A DNA stretch of 64,000 nucleotides from NCBI RefSeq assembly GCF_014839805.1, contig NC_051130.1:310001-374000 (forward strand), in the 5' to 3' direction. Both the position numbers and the translations under genes were made by a program. Source of the DNA: Manduca sexta. Taxonomy: Eukaryota > Arthropoda > Insecta > Lepidoptera > Sphingidae. The notes under the pieces were generated by a model. That model was not told where the DNA came from, made no database searches, and was given only the letters and a program-made list of their open reading frames with translations. Positions 23,711-35,900 of the stretch are shown here, piece by piece. Each line of letters starts with the position of its first letter. Position 1 is the first letter of the stretch.

Positions 23711-24735
23711 GCTTTAATTCAGTGAATAAACTACAGCTTATGAAGCCGCGTGTAACAACTAATACAAAACAGGTAAAGGAAATAAAATTCAGGGTCACGT
23801 CGATCTTTTTTAAACCTTTATATTAAGTCAATAGACTTGCGTGCCCCGAGTGAGTAGTTTGCTCCCATGAAAAAAAGTTGCTTTTTTGTACAACTAATTG
23901 ACGAGGCACAACGCTCGTCCGATGTAAACGACACAAAGAACAAACATAAGTTTATATTATAAAGCATTGCACTCCACTGCGGTTTTTATTCTAAGGCGTA
24001 AGATGGTAAATATCATAATGGACAGTAATTACCCTGGGTTCAAGGTCCGTTATACTGGCACTCAACAGTGCATGTACAGTCACTAACTTAAATAGCTAAA
24101 TAAATTCAAAAATCGCCTTTAATTGTTTTCTATTCTTATCATAAATCGTTTATTCTTCACTAAAATAAGCTTCAAAGGAGAAAACCCTTTAGATAAAAAA
24201 AGGAATAATTCCATTTAAACCTAAGGGTAAAAGCACTTTAAAGTTTTCAATTTGTACTTATGTGAGTGACTATACAAAAATCGCTTTTCTTCACATATTC
24301 GATTATTCGGATTTTCGATTATCAATTCCTTACGATTAATCCAGTTAATCGAGTGTCCAATATATAATAGTTCATGGATCTAATGGGTTCATATTGAGAT
24401 TCTAAAACACACATGACTATATTTCCAAAGGGCTAGGCAGAAAGGTAATCAGGATTCCCTCTATTTCATTATCTATGTCCCGTCCCATGATGTGATAAAG
24501 GCTAGCGAGTCTAAAACTGATCAGTGCATAACTCCTCACCTTGATTCAAATGCACAAGAGAGTTAATTAAATTAATTACATTTATTCATGAATACGAATT
24601 AGTATTAATTTAAAACAATCTTAATCCTTATTATAATTAAAAACACATTTAATCATTTATTCTAGACTTTATGTAACATAAAATATGTTCGTCAGCTTAA
24701 TTATTATTCTTCTTTACATATTATGTTTTATAAAA
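23711..24735. other. intergenic, nothing recognised
   Basis: AT-rich sequence without an open frame of note or a repeat match that I could identify. Confidence 0.4.
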
Positions 24736-24739
24736 AAAA

Positions 24740-25115
24740 AAACGTTTTGCCACGTCTCAAGTATTACTTATTGCGTGAACGCAATAAACATAAAAACTAC
24801 CGAACGGATTTCAATGAAACTTAGTATGGGGATAGTTTGAGACCCTGGGAAGGAAATAGGCTACTTCCTATCCCGGAAAAATTCATAGCGGGACTTGTAT
24901 CCCGGATCTTTTACACGCATGTAGCCATCACAGCAAAACCACTGAAACAATTTTGATGAAGTTTGGTATGGAGATAGTTAGAGACCCAGGGAAGGGCGTA
25001 GGCTATTTATTTATTTATTAATAGGCTACGTTTGATCCCGGGAAAACATATAGTTGGACTTATATCCCGGAAAAACCATCATGCAAGCGAATGCGCGAAC
25101 AAAAGCTAATTACAA
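24740..25115 (+). repeat. RTE-like dispersed repeat, partly duplicated
   Basis: Two successive units, each with 'GAACGGATTTCAATGAA'-type and 'GATAGTTTGAGACCC'-type blocks and TATCCCGG. The last ends near GAACAAAAGCTAATT, the usual tail. It does not code for protein. Confidence 0.6.
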
Positions 25116-25439
25116 TGCAATTTGTATTGCTTCTTTTATTTTGACAATGTGATACCTCTAATTATACGGCTAACGCTGCGTTCCGGTTTGACGAACATCT
25201 AACAAAGTACTCTGTAATAACTAAGAATATCTTAGAAGTTTTACGATTATAGTAATTTAAAATTAAGATGTATTGCTATTTTTATGGGCACGTGTAGTTA
25301 ACATCAGACGAGGGACTTCTTCGTCTTATCATTTAGTTCTAGTAGTGTCGGACATAATCTTTATTCCCTACCATTAATATAGAGAAATTATATGCAAAAA
25401 TGCATTCAGTGAGAAGTAAATTACAACCAAACATCGAAG

Positions 25440-25919
25440 TACAAAGTCTTGCCGCGTCTGTCTGTTTAAACGTGATAAACTCAAAACTACTGAATGGATT
25501 TTGATAAAATTTGGTATGGAGATAGTTTAAGATCCGGCGAAGGATAAAAGCTATTTTTTATCAAGAAAAAACTGTTTCACATATGCGAAGCTGCATGCAA
25601 AAACTGGTTATTTACTAATAACAGTGAAATAATTACCTATTCAAACTCATTGAAAACCACCTTAGACCTTCAATTAAATGCTCTTAGTCCACCACACATG
25701 TGTCGGCGCGTGCACCTTGCTTGCTGCAGGCCCTATTCCTTGACCCCGGTGGCATCCTAGCAAGGAGGTACGATATTTAATGACGAACAATATATATAAT
25801 ATATACTCTTGCATATAGTTGAAGAGTTTGTTTGTTTGTTTGAACGCGCTAATCTCAGGAACTACTGGTTCGAATTTTAGTGTTGGATAGCCCATTTATC
25901 GCGGATTGCTATAGGCTAT
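25440..25919 (+). repeat. dispersed repeat flanking the copia element (5' part)
   Basis: Holds an RTE-like block (GAATGGATTTTGATAAAATT), then TTTGTTTGTTTGAACGCGC, TCAGGAACTACTGGTTCGA and the target GCTAT at 25915-25919. Its continuation is found after the element at 31945, so copia inserted into this repeat. Confidence 0.65.
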
Positions 25920-26095
25920 TGTTGTAAATATGGTATATGTTCTTAGTAATTAAATAAAGTTAGTAAAAAGATGTTATTGACATGAGTGTTTATTTCGGAC
26001 TAAAGAGAAGTAACTATGGCAAACAAAATACAATTAGTTCTAAAAATAGAACATATAAAAATAATAAGTCACGACGAAGGTTACAATCTCCAACA
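25920..26095 (-). repeat. copia 3' LTR (176 bp)
   Basis: Bounded by TGTTG at 25920 and CAACA ending at 26095, followed by a purine-rich tract on the minus strand (AAGGGCGG, about 26097-26106). The same sequence makes up the split LTR at 30207-31939. Confidence 0.85.
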
Positions 26096-26141
26096 GCCGC
26101 CCTTAATCGCAGTTGTGACAGAAACAAAACAAATAAAATAA

Positions 26142-26520
26142 TTAAGTTTCTAAACCTAAGTTAACTACACATCGTTGGTGTGCTAGAGGTCCGAGGGCCT
26201 TCGTTAGTACATCAGCAGGCATATCGTTACTTTTTATATATTCTAACTTAACAATATTATTAGATACCTTTTCCCTAATAAAGTGAAACCTAGTATCTAT
26301 ATGCTTCGTCCTGCTGTGGTGTACAGGATTTCGAACAAGATTAATGGCACTTTGGCTGTCAGAAGCTAAGTTAACTGAACAAAGTATACCTGTTATCTCG
26401 TATATAAACCGACGTAAGTAACACGCTTCCTTCGTGGCAGACGCTAATGCCATATATTCTGACTCGGCCGAACTTAACGCAACAGTAGGTTGCTTCTTGG
26501 ATTCCCATGATACTGGACCT
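26142..26520 (-). pseudogene. copia RNase H region
   Basis: The frame contains SSAESEYMALASATKEACYL, the usual copia RNase H landmark, and ends at the stop at 26142. It continues upstream in frame to about 26520, then needs a frame change to join the reverse transcriptase end. Confidence 0.85.
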
Positions 26521-26524
26521 CCAC

Positions 26525-27634
26525 TTAACTTGTAAACATAACCGGTGTATGACCTTCTGTCGATTGGACAGTTTGCCCAGTCTGCGTCACAAAACCCTTT
26601 AAAGGTTCTCTATTCTTCCTGTAAACCAATGAATAGTTTAGGGTACCTTTTAGGTATTGCAGAATCCTTTTAGCAGCATTCCAGTGTTCTTTAGTAAAAC
26701 ACGTATTAAATTGACTTAAATAGCTCGTGGCGTAAGCGATGTCTGGTCGTGTGTTTACCGCTAGATACATGAGGCATCCTATTAAGTTTTGATAAGGATA
26801 AGACTCACCGACTTGACCATCCATTCTTTTTCCATATTCTTTTAATTAATGGAGTATCCACGGCCTTACAATCCTTCATATTAAATTTTTCTAATATAGA
26901 AAGAATATAATTTCGCTGGTTCAACCTTATACTCTCGGAATCACTTTCAACTTGTAGTCCCAAATAACATTTCAATATTCCGAGATCTTTTAATGAAAAA
27001 TATTTCGACAAATCATTCTTGACAGTGTCAAATGTCAAATCAGAATTAAAGAAGACTATTATGTCATCAACAAAGATTCCTAATATTACAAGTTCTTTAC
27101 CAAAAGTTTAGTATACACACAAGGTTCGGAAGGAGTTCCTATGAAACCTATTTTAGAAAGCGTTTCATTTAACTTTTTATTCCAAGCTCGCGGTGCCTGT
27201 TTAAGACCGTAAAGAGATTTCTTCAATAAACAAACTTTGTTTTCTTTACCCTTTTGAATAAAACCAAGAGGTTGCTCCATGAAAACTTCTTCTTCTAAAT
27301 CTCCGTTAAGGAAAGCTGTATCGACATCTAAGTGCTTCATTCTCAACTTCATATCTGCAGCTATCGCAAACAACGTGCGGAGGGAAGAATGACGAATCAC
27401 TGGTGCGAACGTCTCCTTGTAGTCTACACTTTCAACTTGATGAAAACCTTTGACGACGAGTCTCGCTTTATACTTGGTAATATTACCATAAGCATCCCTT
27501 TTAATTTTGTAAATCCATTTACATGGTATAACCTTTTGTTAGGTCTATCTACTAAATTCCATGTATGGAGTTTCCTTAAGGAACTATACTCATCAACCAT
27601 AGCATGTTGCCACTTATCAGCATCATCGGCATGA
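26525..27634 (-). pseudogene. copia reverse transcriptase region, frameshifted
   Basis: Pieces in three frames: 27634-27424 (start of RVT_2, with ADKWQHAMVDEYSSL), 27400-27086 (LDVDTAFLNGDLEEEVFMEQ and SLYGLKQAPRAWN), the FVDD active-site motif near 27055-27080, 27038-26805 (KDLGILKCYLGLQV) and 26824-26525 (LIGCLMYLAVNTRPDIAYA). At least three frame changes are needed, so no enzyme can be made from this copy. Confidence 0.88.
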
Positions 27635-28906
27635 GTAGCTTCGTAATATGTCGTAGGTTCATTAGAATCTACCATTGACGTATTGTAGGCTTTATAAAAA
27701 TTTGTTGGTTTTCTGTCTCTGGAAGGGTATCTGCGCTCAGGGTGCGATTCCTGTTCCAAATTCGCTGTCTCTTCTTCCACACTAGGCAGCCTTAAGTCAA
27801 TGAGAGACTCTCGCTGTTCCAGAGTCACTGACTCTTTTGTACCTTCTAGATTTACTGGTAAAGTTGCTTCAGCCGCCGGCCTGATACTCTCATCACAGTC
27901 ATAGAATTGACAGTCATGATCAAACTCAGACTCAATCTCTTTTTGCTCATCAAATAACAATATAGATTCTGACTCTGCGACAGACTCAGATTGCTTCTGC
28001 TTTAGCGCTGTAAAGCAATTTTCAAAAAAGGTTGCATCTCTGGATATAATAACTTTTCGTGGGTTAGCAGGATCCCTAAAAATATAAGTGCCTGGATTTT
28101 CAGAATAACCGACGAAAATTGCTTCCTGTGCCTTGACATCTAATTTTTCCTGTGACACGAAGGTATATGGACTAGAGCTCTACAACCAAACACTTTTAGA
28201 TGGCTAAGATCACCTTTTCGTCCATACCATTTGTCATAAGGAATTTGTCCACCTAAGGCTCGATGAGGAGACCTATTCTTAAGGTAAATGGCAACTTGGA
28301 ATGCATCTTCCCAGAATGCTTTCGGTAGTGAACTTTCAGCTAGCAACGTTCTTGCCTTTTCAGTAACCGAACGATGGGTGCGTTCCGCTACTCCAACTTG
28401 CTGAGGACTATAAGGCGTCGTTGTTTGATGTTCTATACCTTTTGAAGCAAGATAATCAACAAACTCTTTATTCACGAACTCCTTACCTCCATCAGTCCTA
28501 ATTGCTTTAATTGTTTTATCTAACTGATGTTCAACAAAACATTGAAACACACAAAATATATCTTTGACTTCTGTTTTAGAAGAAATAAAATAAGCAAACA
28601 CTTTTCGTCTACTATTGTCAACATATATCTATTTCCTTGAAAAGAAGTTGTAGACACCGGTCCCATCAAATCCATATGGATCAGTTCCAAAGGGGAAGTA
28701 GCCCTATTAAACGCTAACCTTTTGAAAGGTTTTCTTGCTTGTTTACCTTCCACGCAAGCGATACAACTAGTTTTATCTACTCCTGTATACTTTATACCTA
28801 CCTTGTGATTTTTCAGTTGGTTCATGCCTATACGACACAAATGTCCTAACCTCTTATGCCAAATTTGATAACTATCCTGACAACCAGAGTGCACATCTTG
28901 TGTCAA
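27635..28906 (-). pseudogene. copia integrase region, frameshifted
   Basis: 28906-28620 has the HHCC finger (WHKRLGHL and CIACVEGKQ) and the first catalytic Asp (LIHMDLMGP). 28601-28140 has the second Asp (RTDGGKEF) and the Glu (GVAER). 28158 onward continues with IFVGYSENPGTYIF and an acidic linker to the reverse transcriptase. Frame changes lie near 28610 and 28150. Confidence 0.88.
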
Positions 28907-30105
28907 AAATTATCCGCCACATTCTCGGAAACATTTACAGTACCATCTAAAACGTACAGTCCACCACAGGGCGAGGCATGAGCAACAGATTCACCTGTAA
29001 AATTAAAAGTATCAGATTTATAAAAGTTACATCTATTTTTATCAAAAACACAAATAAAACCCTTTTCAACAGTTTTATATACAGATAACAAACTAGCTTT
29101 CAAATCTGGTATATAAGCAACATCACTAATATTGTTGACCACGTTCTCGGGCGTGTTTATTGAAATATTTCCAATTCCGCAGCACTTAATCTGTTCTCCA
29201 TTTGCGACAGTAACAGAACCTTGATTCTGTATCGAGATATTCTGAAACCAGTCCCGTCTAGAAGTCATGTGTCTAGTACAACCTGAATCTACATAAATTA
29301 TGTCCTTTCTTGGGTTTCCAGAAGTATTAAGACTTGTAAATATCGTATCATTGGTATTTACCGCATTGCCTTTCTCCTTCTTGTTTCTCTGTGGACAGTC
29401 TGGTCTCTTATGTCCAGGTGTCTTGCACTCATAACAAACTATATTCTTCTTCATTGACTTAGGCTTCTTCTTCGCATGAAAGACAGAGTCTAATGATGTA
29501 GCCACATCTTTGGACATTTCATTAAGCAGTTTTGTTTTCACCAACTCTGTAGTCACGTCTACATTGCAATTTTCTAAAGCCATAATGAGAGGTTCATACC
29601 TTGGAGTTAGACCTCCCAAAAGTATTGCAGCAATAGACTTGTCCTCTATGACTACATCAATATCCGCAAGATCCTGTGCGGTTGACATAACTGCGTTAAT
29701 ATATAGTTCAATATTTTTGAACTCTGATAGACTCAACCTGTACAGTCTACGCTCCAAAAATAATCTTCGTCCTATTCCCTTATCTTCAAAGGCTTTTTGC
29801 AAACAAGTCCATGCCTCAGATGCAGTTTTCGCACATCTTATATGGGTTATCGCTGCACCTTCTACTGATAAGCATATCTTTGCTAATGCCTTTGCGTTTT
29901 TGCGTACCTTTGTAGAGGCAGGGGTTGTGTCTCCATTTGGGTATCCACCGATTGTTTCCCACAGATCCTCATGCATAAGGTAATTGCGCATCTTAAATTT
30001 CCATGTAGGATATCCATCTTTATTCCTCAAACATGAAAATGTAAAAGATGAGCTCGACGACGGGGAATTTTTCACACTCGAAACATCTCCAGATTCATGT
30101 GACAT
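28903..30105 (-). pseudogene. copia gag-protease ORF (400 codons)
   Basis: Open from ATG 30105. A gag domain (WKFKMRNYLMHEDLW), CCHC zinc knuckle (CYECKTPGHKRPDC, about residues 224-237) and an aspartic protease start (YVDSGCTRHMT, about 271-281). The frame stops in a T-run at about 28905, one base out of phase with the integrase frame, so the original polyprotein is interrupted here. gag itself looks intact. Confidence 0.88.
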
Positions 30106-30206
30106 TTTCAGACTATTACTATTTCCTAGTCACACAAAAATATATTCAACTTTATTTTACTAAATAACGTGAAAAAACTAAGAACTAAGCGTTCGTGCTG
30201 ATAACG

Positions 30207-30291
30207 TGTTGTAAATATGGTATATGTTCTTAGTAATTAAATAAAGTTAGTAAAAAGATGTTATTGACATGAGTGTTTATTTCGGACTAAA
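30207..30291 (-). repeat. copia 5' LTR, internal-side half
   Basis: Identical by eye to 25920-26004. It stops at the 8-bp target GGACTAAA (30284-30291), and the other half resumes at 31848. Confidence 0.9.
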
Positions 30292-30544
30292 CAGCCTAGC
30301 GCAACAAGGAACAAAAAATCTTTTGTATGGAATTGACATGGCATTTAATGGCGGATACTGCTATCTCTCTCTCTTAGTACAGTTTCTCTTTCTATTCCTC
30401 ACCGCCATTATTATTGTTTGTTTACTTCCTGACGTTTTGGAATACATTTGTGTTTTATTGATTTATGTTTGTATTTGTTATTCAAACAAGTAAAAATATA
30501 CCAAAAAGTGTTTTTGTTGGTGTAAGTGAATACGTTTTAAAGAC

Positions 30545-31461
30545 ATGCCACCAAAAAACGTTTCATTACGTGTGAAATTTGTGGAGATCGAGCCAGTCGA
30601 ATAAATCACAAAAGCAGAATATTTATGGCGAAATTTGCATTGGATGAGGTCAGGTAAGCATTAATTAGATGTTTTAGTCATCGCGCAAATAAAGTAGCTT
30701 AGAAATAATGAAAATTCTCATTTTCTTATAACCATTATGTTACTAGTGATGTTGTTATTATTATCGATATCGATACCTGTTTAAATTTACTAATCAATTT
30801 GCCCTCCGTGGTTTCACCCATTTAGGTCCAGATTCTGTGGGAACATAGTGATAAAAAGTAGTAATTCGAACTATCTACAAACCAAGTTTAATCGCAATCA
30901 TTTTGCGGGTACGAATAATAAACATACAATTGCATGCACACGCTTTATAATATTAGTAAGATGATGACTGATCATCAGGACAAAAAATACTAAAGTCGTG
31001 TATGTGTCGGTGTGTGTGTGTGTGTGTGTGTACTTAAAAATGCGTTGAGCAATCAATGTGCCTGGTCACTGTTTATGATTTTAGGCTTAAATATAATTTA
31101 ATAAGCAATTTATTAACAATTAAAAAATATTTCCAGATGCCGAAAGTTGGTTCAGGTTGTGGGAAAAGAAGATTTGATATATGTTCCCAGAGAAAAGCTG
31201 CATACTTTGAAATATGTGTGTGGTTCTCACTTTAATAACAAAGACTTTAATAAAAAGAACAATCGCCTTAGAAAGTCAGCCATACCATCGAAAAATTTGA
31301 AAGCTGATCCACTTCCTGATGAAATGTTGTTTGAATTTCCGTGCCATGTTTTTATAAACAATGAGTGTGACAAAGAAGTGTCACCATCCTTTATAATTAA
31401 ATATTCTCATTGTACCTTGACCTATCATAAGTGCAACTATATTAGCCTACATGGTGAATGA
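30545..31461 (+). pseudogene. THAP zinc-finger ORF of the nested element (2 exons, frameshift)
   Basis: Exon 1 (30545-30653) and exon 2 (31137-31461) join at a GTAAGC donor and a TTCCAG acceptor. The finger ligands are CEIC in exon 1 and VCGSHF in exon 2 (C-x2-C, about 51 residues, C-x2-H), followed by NRLRKSAIPS, as in THAP domains. The ATG at 30545 is one base out of frame with the finger, across the A-run at 30553-30558. After the finger only about 45 residues remain before the stop, with no catalytic domain. Probably a remnant of transposase exons. Confidence 0.7.
31005..31032 (+). repeat. (GT)n microsatellite
   Basis: A run of GT dinucleotides within the intron of the nested THAP element. 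Confidence 0.85.
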
Positions 31462-31847
31462 AGGATTTTATTTTAAAATACAATTATTATTCAACATGTG
31501 AAAGCTTTTCATTTTATTTCGAGTCCTCATTTTAGTCCAGCCTTGTAATTATAGTGCTAAAATGTTCACTATATAGCGTGAGTTGGATTGATAATGTGGA
31601 CTCGAAAATACATTATATGAATTTTATCAAAGTAGCATTAGCGTCGATTCCCACCAGTAGAATTTATCGATATCGATAAAAGTGCTCACTACTATGTATT
31701 TTGTTCAGTTGGTAGTATTGTTATTTGACGTTCCTGACGTATTCTTCCGTGATATTGGTATTGATACGCCATGTAAATTCGATTTTATTACTTTGTATTA
31801 AGTCCTGTCTCTTAAAACGTAGTGATTATATTCTCTTTGGGACTAAA

Positions 31848-31939
31848 GAGAAGTAACTATGGCAAACAAAATACAATTAGTTCTAAAAATAGAACATATA
31901 AAAAATAATAAGTCACGACGAAGGTTACAATCTCCAACA
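31848..31939 (-). repeat. copia 5' LTR, outer half
   Basis: Matches 26005-26095 with a single extra A in an A-run and ends in CAACA at 31939. The host duplication GCTAT follows at 31940-31944. Confidence 0.9.
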
Positions 31940-31944
31940 GCTAT

Positions 31945-32335
31945 AATTAATCACACTATAACTATAAGAGCGGAGCATGAAAAATGTTGCAATAACGGGA
32001 AAATTTATTACTTTTTTGAGCTTCCGTTGCATGCGTTGAGTAAACGGTTAAAGTTACGAAACAAATATGTATGTCGGAATTATTCCTCTTTAAAAGTTCC
32101 AAAAAAATATATTATAAAAACAAACAAAGTCCCGCGCTACATTTATATGCATATCGGACGCGTTAAACTCAAAAACTACCCGACGGGTTTAGATGAAGTT
32201 TGCTATCGGGATAGTTTGAAACCATGGGAAAAACGTTGACAATCCCAGGAATATATATAGAATTTTATAACAGAAAACTTTAGCTCGGAAATACTTTACC
32301 ATACGGGCGGAGCCGCGGGCAAAAGCTAGTACATA
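31945..32335 (+). repeat. continuation of the repeat hit by copia, with an RTE-like tail
   Basis: AAGAGCGGAGCATG and GAGCTTCCGTTGCATGCG match 6980-7065. Then follow GACGGGTTTAGATGAAGTTT, GGGATAGTTTGAAACC and GGCGGAGCCGCGGGCAAAAG, the standard tail. Confidence 0.65.
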
Positions 32336-32910
32336 GCTCTCCTTTTCCGCTTTTCACCGGTAGGCAAAGTAGTAACACTTCAGCGCGATAATCATACCGC
32401 GTGCGAAACACAACTATTGAGAAAGTCTTTTTCTTACCAACACAAAAAAATCAATAAAACCTTTTTAACAAATAAATAAACGGCTTGCAAATACCATTGA
32501 AAACCAAAAAAAAAATTATCTAAGTGTACACTGGTTACCAATTTTGAATTGACTAAAAATTACTAAATAAACCAAATACTTTCATAAACAAATATAAAAA
32601 AAACAATGTTTAATTTTAATTTAACACCGACTTCAAATTGATAACCAGTATAAAGGTAATGTAAAATTATTTTTTAAATGGTCAATAGTGGTTTTTGAAC
32701 ACCTTTAAATATTTTGGTAAAAAGTTTTTTTTTTATATAATATTATTATTCTAAATTTAAAAACGTTGATCTGATGCATTTTGTCTTTTATATTAATTAC
32801 TTGCATTATGTATAATAACATAAAAAAAACCTGCGGAAAAGATACAGAGTTAAGCACTAATCAGTATTTCGCAAGAATTGAATGCGCGACGTCGCCTGCG
32901 CGTGGGCAGA

Positions 32911-35900
32911 ATGGCTTCGATCTCGTTTGCGTTCATCCTATGTGTTTTAATTGGAAGGGGTTATGGAATTATACATCAGTTAAATGGTAAGTTAAAAAAA
33001 AACAATCTTCACACCTGGATAGTTAAATTTGGTTAAATAGTCCAATCAGGTCTAAAGTGGTTTTTTTATATTTTTTCATTGTAAAAATCATTTTTTTTTA
33101 TTAATTTCCGTAGCAACTAACAAATAACTGATAGGTGTCACACGAGACACAAATAATACAGACATCAGCAGACGATTCTATATTTGGTCATTAGTACTTT
33201 ATATTAGGTATTAATGTATTATAGATTTTTTTTCTTTTCTTTTGTAAATTATTGACCCGTACCTGAAAATTATACTTAGCTACATTCTGTGAAGAACGTG
33301 TACGCTGTTTTTATAAAAAATCTGTATGTACTTATTTGGTCGTATCTAATGTACAACTGTTTGCTTTTCCTCAATAAAATATATTTAGTATAGCGGCGAT
33401 AGCCTAGTTGGGATGGGTCGAACTGTAGAGACGAATATCCGCAGGTTCAAAACCCAAGGGTACGCGTCTGCGACTTTGTTTTAGTATTAATTCATGTGTA
33501 TTATTTGTGAATTATCGCATGCTATAACGGTAAATGAAAACATCGTGAGGAAATATTCACTTTATTTTTTAACCTGCTTTTGTTAGCCCGACAAAGGCTT
33601 TTACAAACACGCCACGCTTTCGGGTGAGCGTTTTAGGCAACCCTTAAAAAATAAATGACCATGCTGAGGGCAACCCACTAACGGGTACGAACCTTGGCTT
33701 AGAACTGCCACTGGAATAGGATGAGAGATCAATGATTATGTGAGGAGGTTACTGAACAATCTATCCTTTACCGTATTCGTCAGCAGACGGGGCGGAAGAA
33801 TTAGAAGGGTCGGGGGGCAGGCAACGCGGCGAGGTCGGAACTGCGGTCTTGTGGAGTGTGAATGTGTGAATGGTCAGAATAATCACGTTCGCTAGATCGG
33901 TCAAAAACTTGCACGCCTGAGAAGTTCTCTATAAGGATTGTGGGAATATGTAAAATCAGTCAACCCGCACTAGTTCAGTTTAAGGTCTAATCCTTCTGAA
34001 TAGTAGAGGAGGCCCATGCGGTGGAATAGTATTGTTAGAATAAAACCCTTTTGTAACTGTTTGACAAACTGAGGCAGTTGGTCATTGTCTTTCGTACCTT
34101 TGTCAAGTACTTCTGTAAAGTCATTGATAGGTCATTTTATTTTAATAAAAATCGCTTTAATTCGTATCGGTATATAATACAGGGCTATTATACATTAGGC
34201 AAAACTCGTTTTCCCGAAACGTACATCGAACCCGAACCTCAACGCGGTACCTAATCGCATTCGCAAAACATGTCCACCGAAGCAGTTGATTGATGATGCA
34301 GGTCATAATTTTAAAATTAATTTATATTATGTTTGAATATTTTTTCCTCATGTCATGAACTTGTACTGTTTCATACCCAATATGAACATAATATATTCAA
34401 TGTTATTATTATTATATATATATAAATCCCTACTACCCTTGGTCACGCCATCACGCGTGAACGGCTGGACCGATTTCAGTATTTTCTTTGTTGTGTTTGT
34501 TATTGTCAGGAGAAGGATCTTATGAAAGACAAAATTAAGGAAGTTAAGCGGAACGTTGGAAAAGTTACTTTCAGCGACTGACAGAATGCGCGCTGCAAAT
34601 TCATAGTTAAGCCGGAAAACGTCTGTCGGGTCAACTAGAAATATTATAAAGCTCAAAAGTTTGTTTGTTTGAACGAGTTAATATCAGAAACTAGTAAACC
34701 GATTTTGTTTCACTAATAGGATGTTACATTACTCGTCAGTACTATAGGCTACTTCTTATCCCGGAAATTTTTTTTCACCCGAGCGAGGCTGCAGGCAAAA
34801 ATGTATGTATTCTGGTGAACACAATACAATTCTACACAGTTGATATTCAAAGTTTGGGGGGGGGGAGGGTCGAATTACGTATCAAATAGCGGAACCTCGC
34901 CATGGGAGACACAATTGTCACCCATTTTCGATAATTAAAGTACACTTTCGAATCATTTAGGACAAAATCTATGTTTGGGTAGTGAGTTAGTGGCAAGTCG
35001 ACATGAGGCCTCTTCATAAAATGTTTTTTCCAGGCTCGGAGTACGCTAGAATGCCCCCCATCTTCCAGATGGACCCATTCGAAGAGTGTTTTTTCGAGCC
35101 CGGAGGGATGTACTGCACTGTAGACTTCACGCTGGTCGCTGACTCCCCCATTCCTCTCATGGATATGATACGGGTAATCTTATTCACTTTGATTTTATTC
35201 CTACTGGTAGAGTATGCTCGCCGGTTTACTTACGTGAAAGAAAAGGAAATAAAATATAGTACTGCAGCTAGGAGCTAAATGAGAGTTCCTATTGTTGGCG
35301 CAATGTGTGTAATTGTGTATTTTTCTTTTTATGTTTTTTGTTTTGCTTTCCATATATTGTATAAGTTATACTGTCATCGTGCCAATAATAAATCTTTTTT
35401 TTTCTTTCTATATTACATAATATATTTTAACGATATGGTTGCGGGCACCGATAAGAACAATACAGCTGAAGATATACAGACAGAAGATGATATATTTATT
35501 GGTTCATTATCGGAATCCAAATTAAGATTGAGATTGGGATATTGAAAACGGCTGCTAGAGGTGCCTCGGCGGTAAACCATCTAATAAGTTTGAATTCCAT
35601 CAGCTAAAAAATATATTTTACTTTTAAAACAAACATAATAAAATTTTATTTTATTTATTTGAACAGTCAACAAAACATACACCTAACATAGTTTTTTTAA
35701 CAATTCAGTAAGTAATTGCTGCAATGCTGTTTTAATTACAGGCTGTCACAGCTTGAAAATATTATTACATTTATTTATTTATCAATTGAGTATTACAAAA
35801 GCTTACAGTGGAAATGCACCAAGACGTTTGAGTGAAAAAAAAAACAAATAGACAAAATAAAACAAAACGAAACAATAAAAATTACCAAGAAGAAACAACT

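Larger units (their letters stand above)
30292..31839 (+). mobile_element. P-superfamily-like DNA transposon (THAP), nested in the copia LTR
   Basis: A 1548-bp insert between two GGACTAAA copies (30284-30291 and 31840-31847). An 8-bp target duplication and an N-terminal THAP finger are both P-element features. Both ends read CA inward (CAGCCTAGCG and, in reverse, CAAAGAGAATATAATC), but the terminal repeats are poorly matched. Subterminal inverted motifs GAATTGACATGGC (30330-30342) and its near complement at 31768-31780 support a transposon. No RNase-H-like transposase domain is visible, so this is probably an internally deleted, non-autonomous copy. hAT elements also make 8-bp duplications and are the alternative. 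Confidence 0.7.
25920..31939 (-). mobile_element. Ty1/copia retrotransposon, degenerate, with a nested insertion
   Basis: Flanked by the 5-bp duplication GCTAT (25915-25919 and 31940-31944). LTRs are 25920-26095 and 30207-30291 plus 31848-31939, each bounded by TGTTG and CAACA. Order on the minus strand: LTR, possible primer site (30191-30206), gag with zinc knuckle, protease, integrase, reverse transcriptase, RNase H, LTR. This order (integrase before reverse transcriptase) is diagnostic of copia. The coding region is broken by several frameshifts. The LTR pair differs by about one base in the compared part, so insertion looks recent despite the broken frame. The upstream LTR is split by a 1548-bp element. 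Confidence 0.93.

Noticed and set aside
29510..29983. 157-codon plus-strand frame in the copia region
   Set aside because: Antisense shadow of the copia gag on the minus strand.
35003..35278. 91-codon frame extending paralog 2 exon 2 past 35173
   Set aside because: The exon ends at a GTAATC donor in the phase required by exon 3; the extension is intron read-through.
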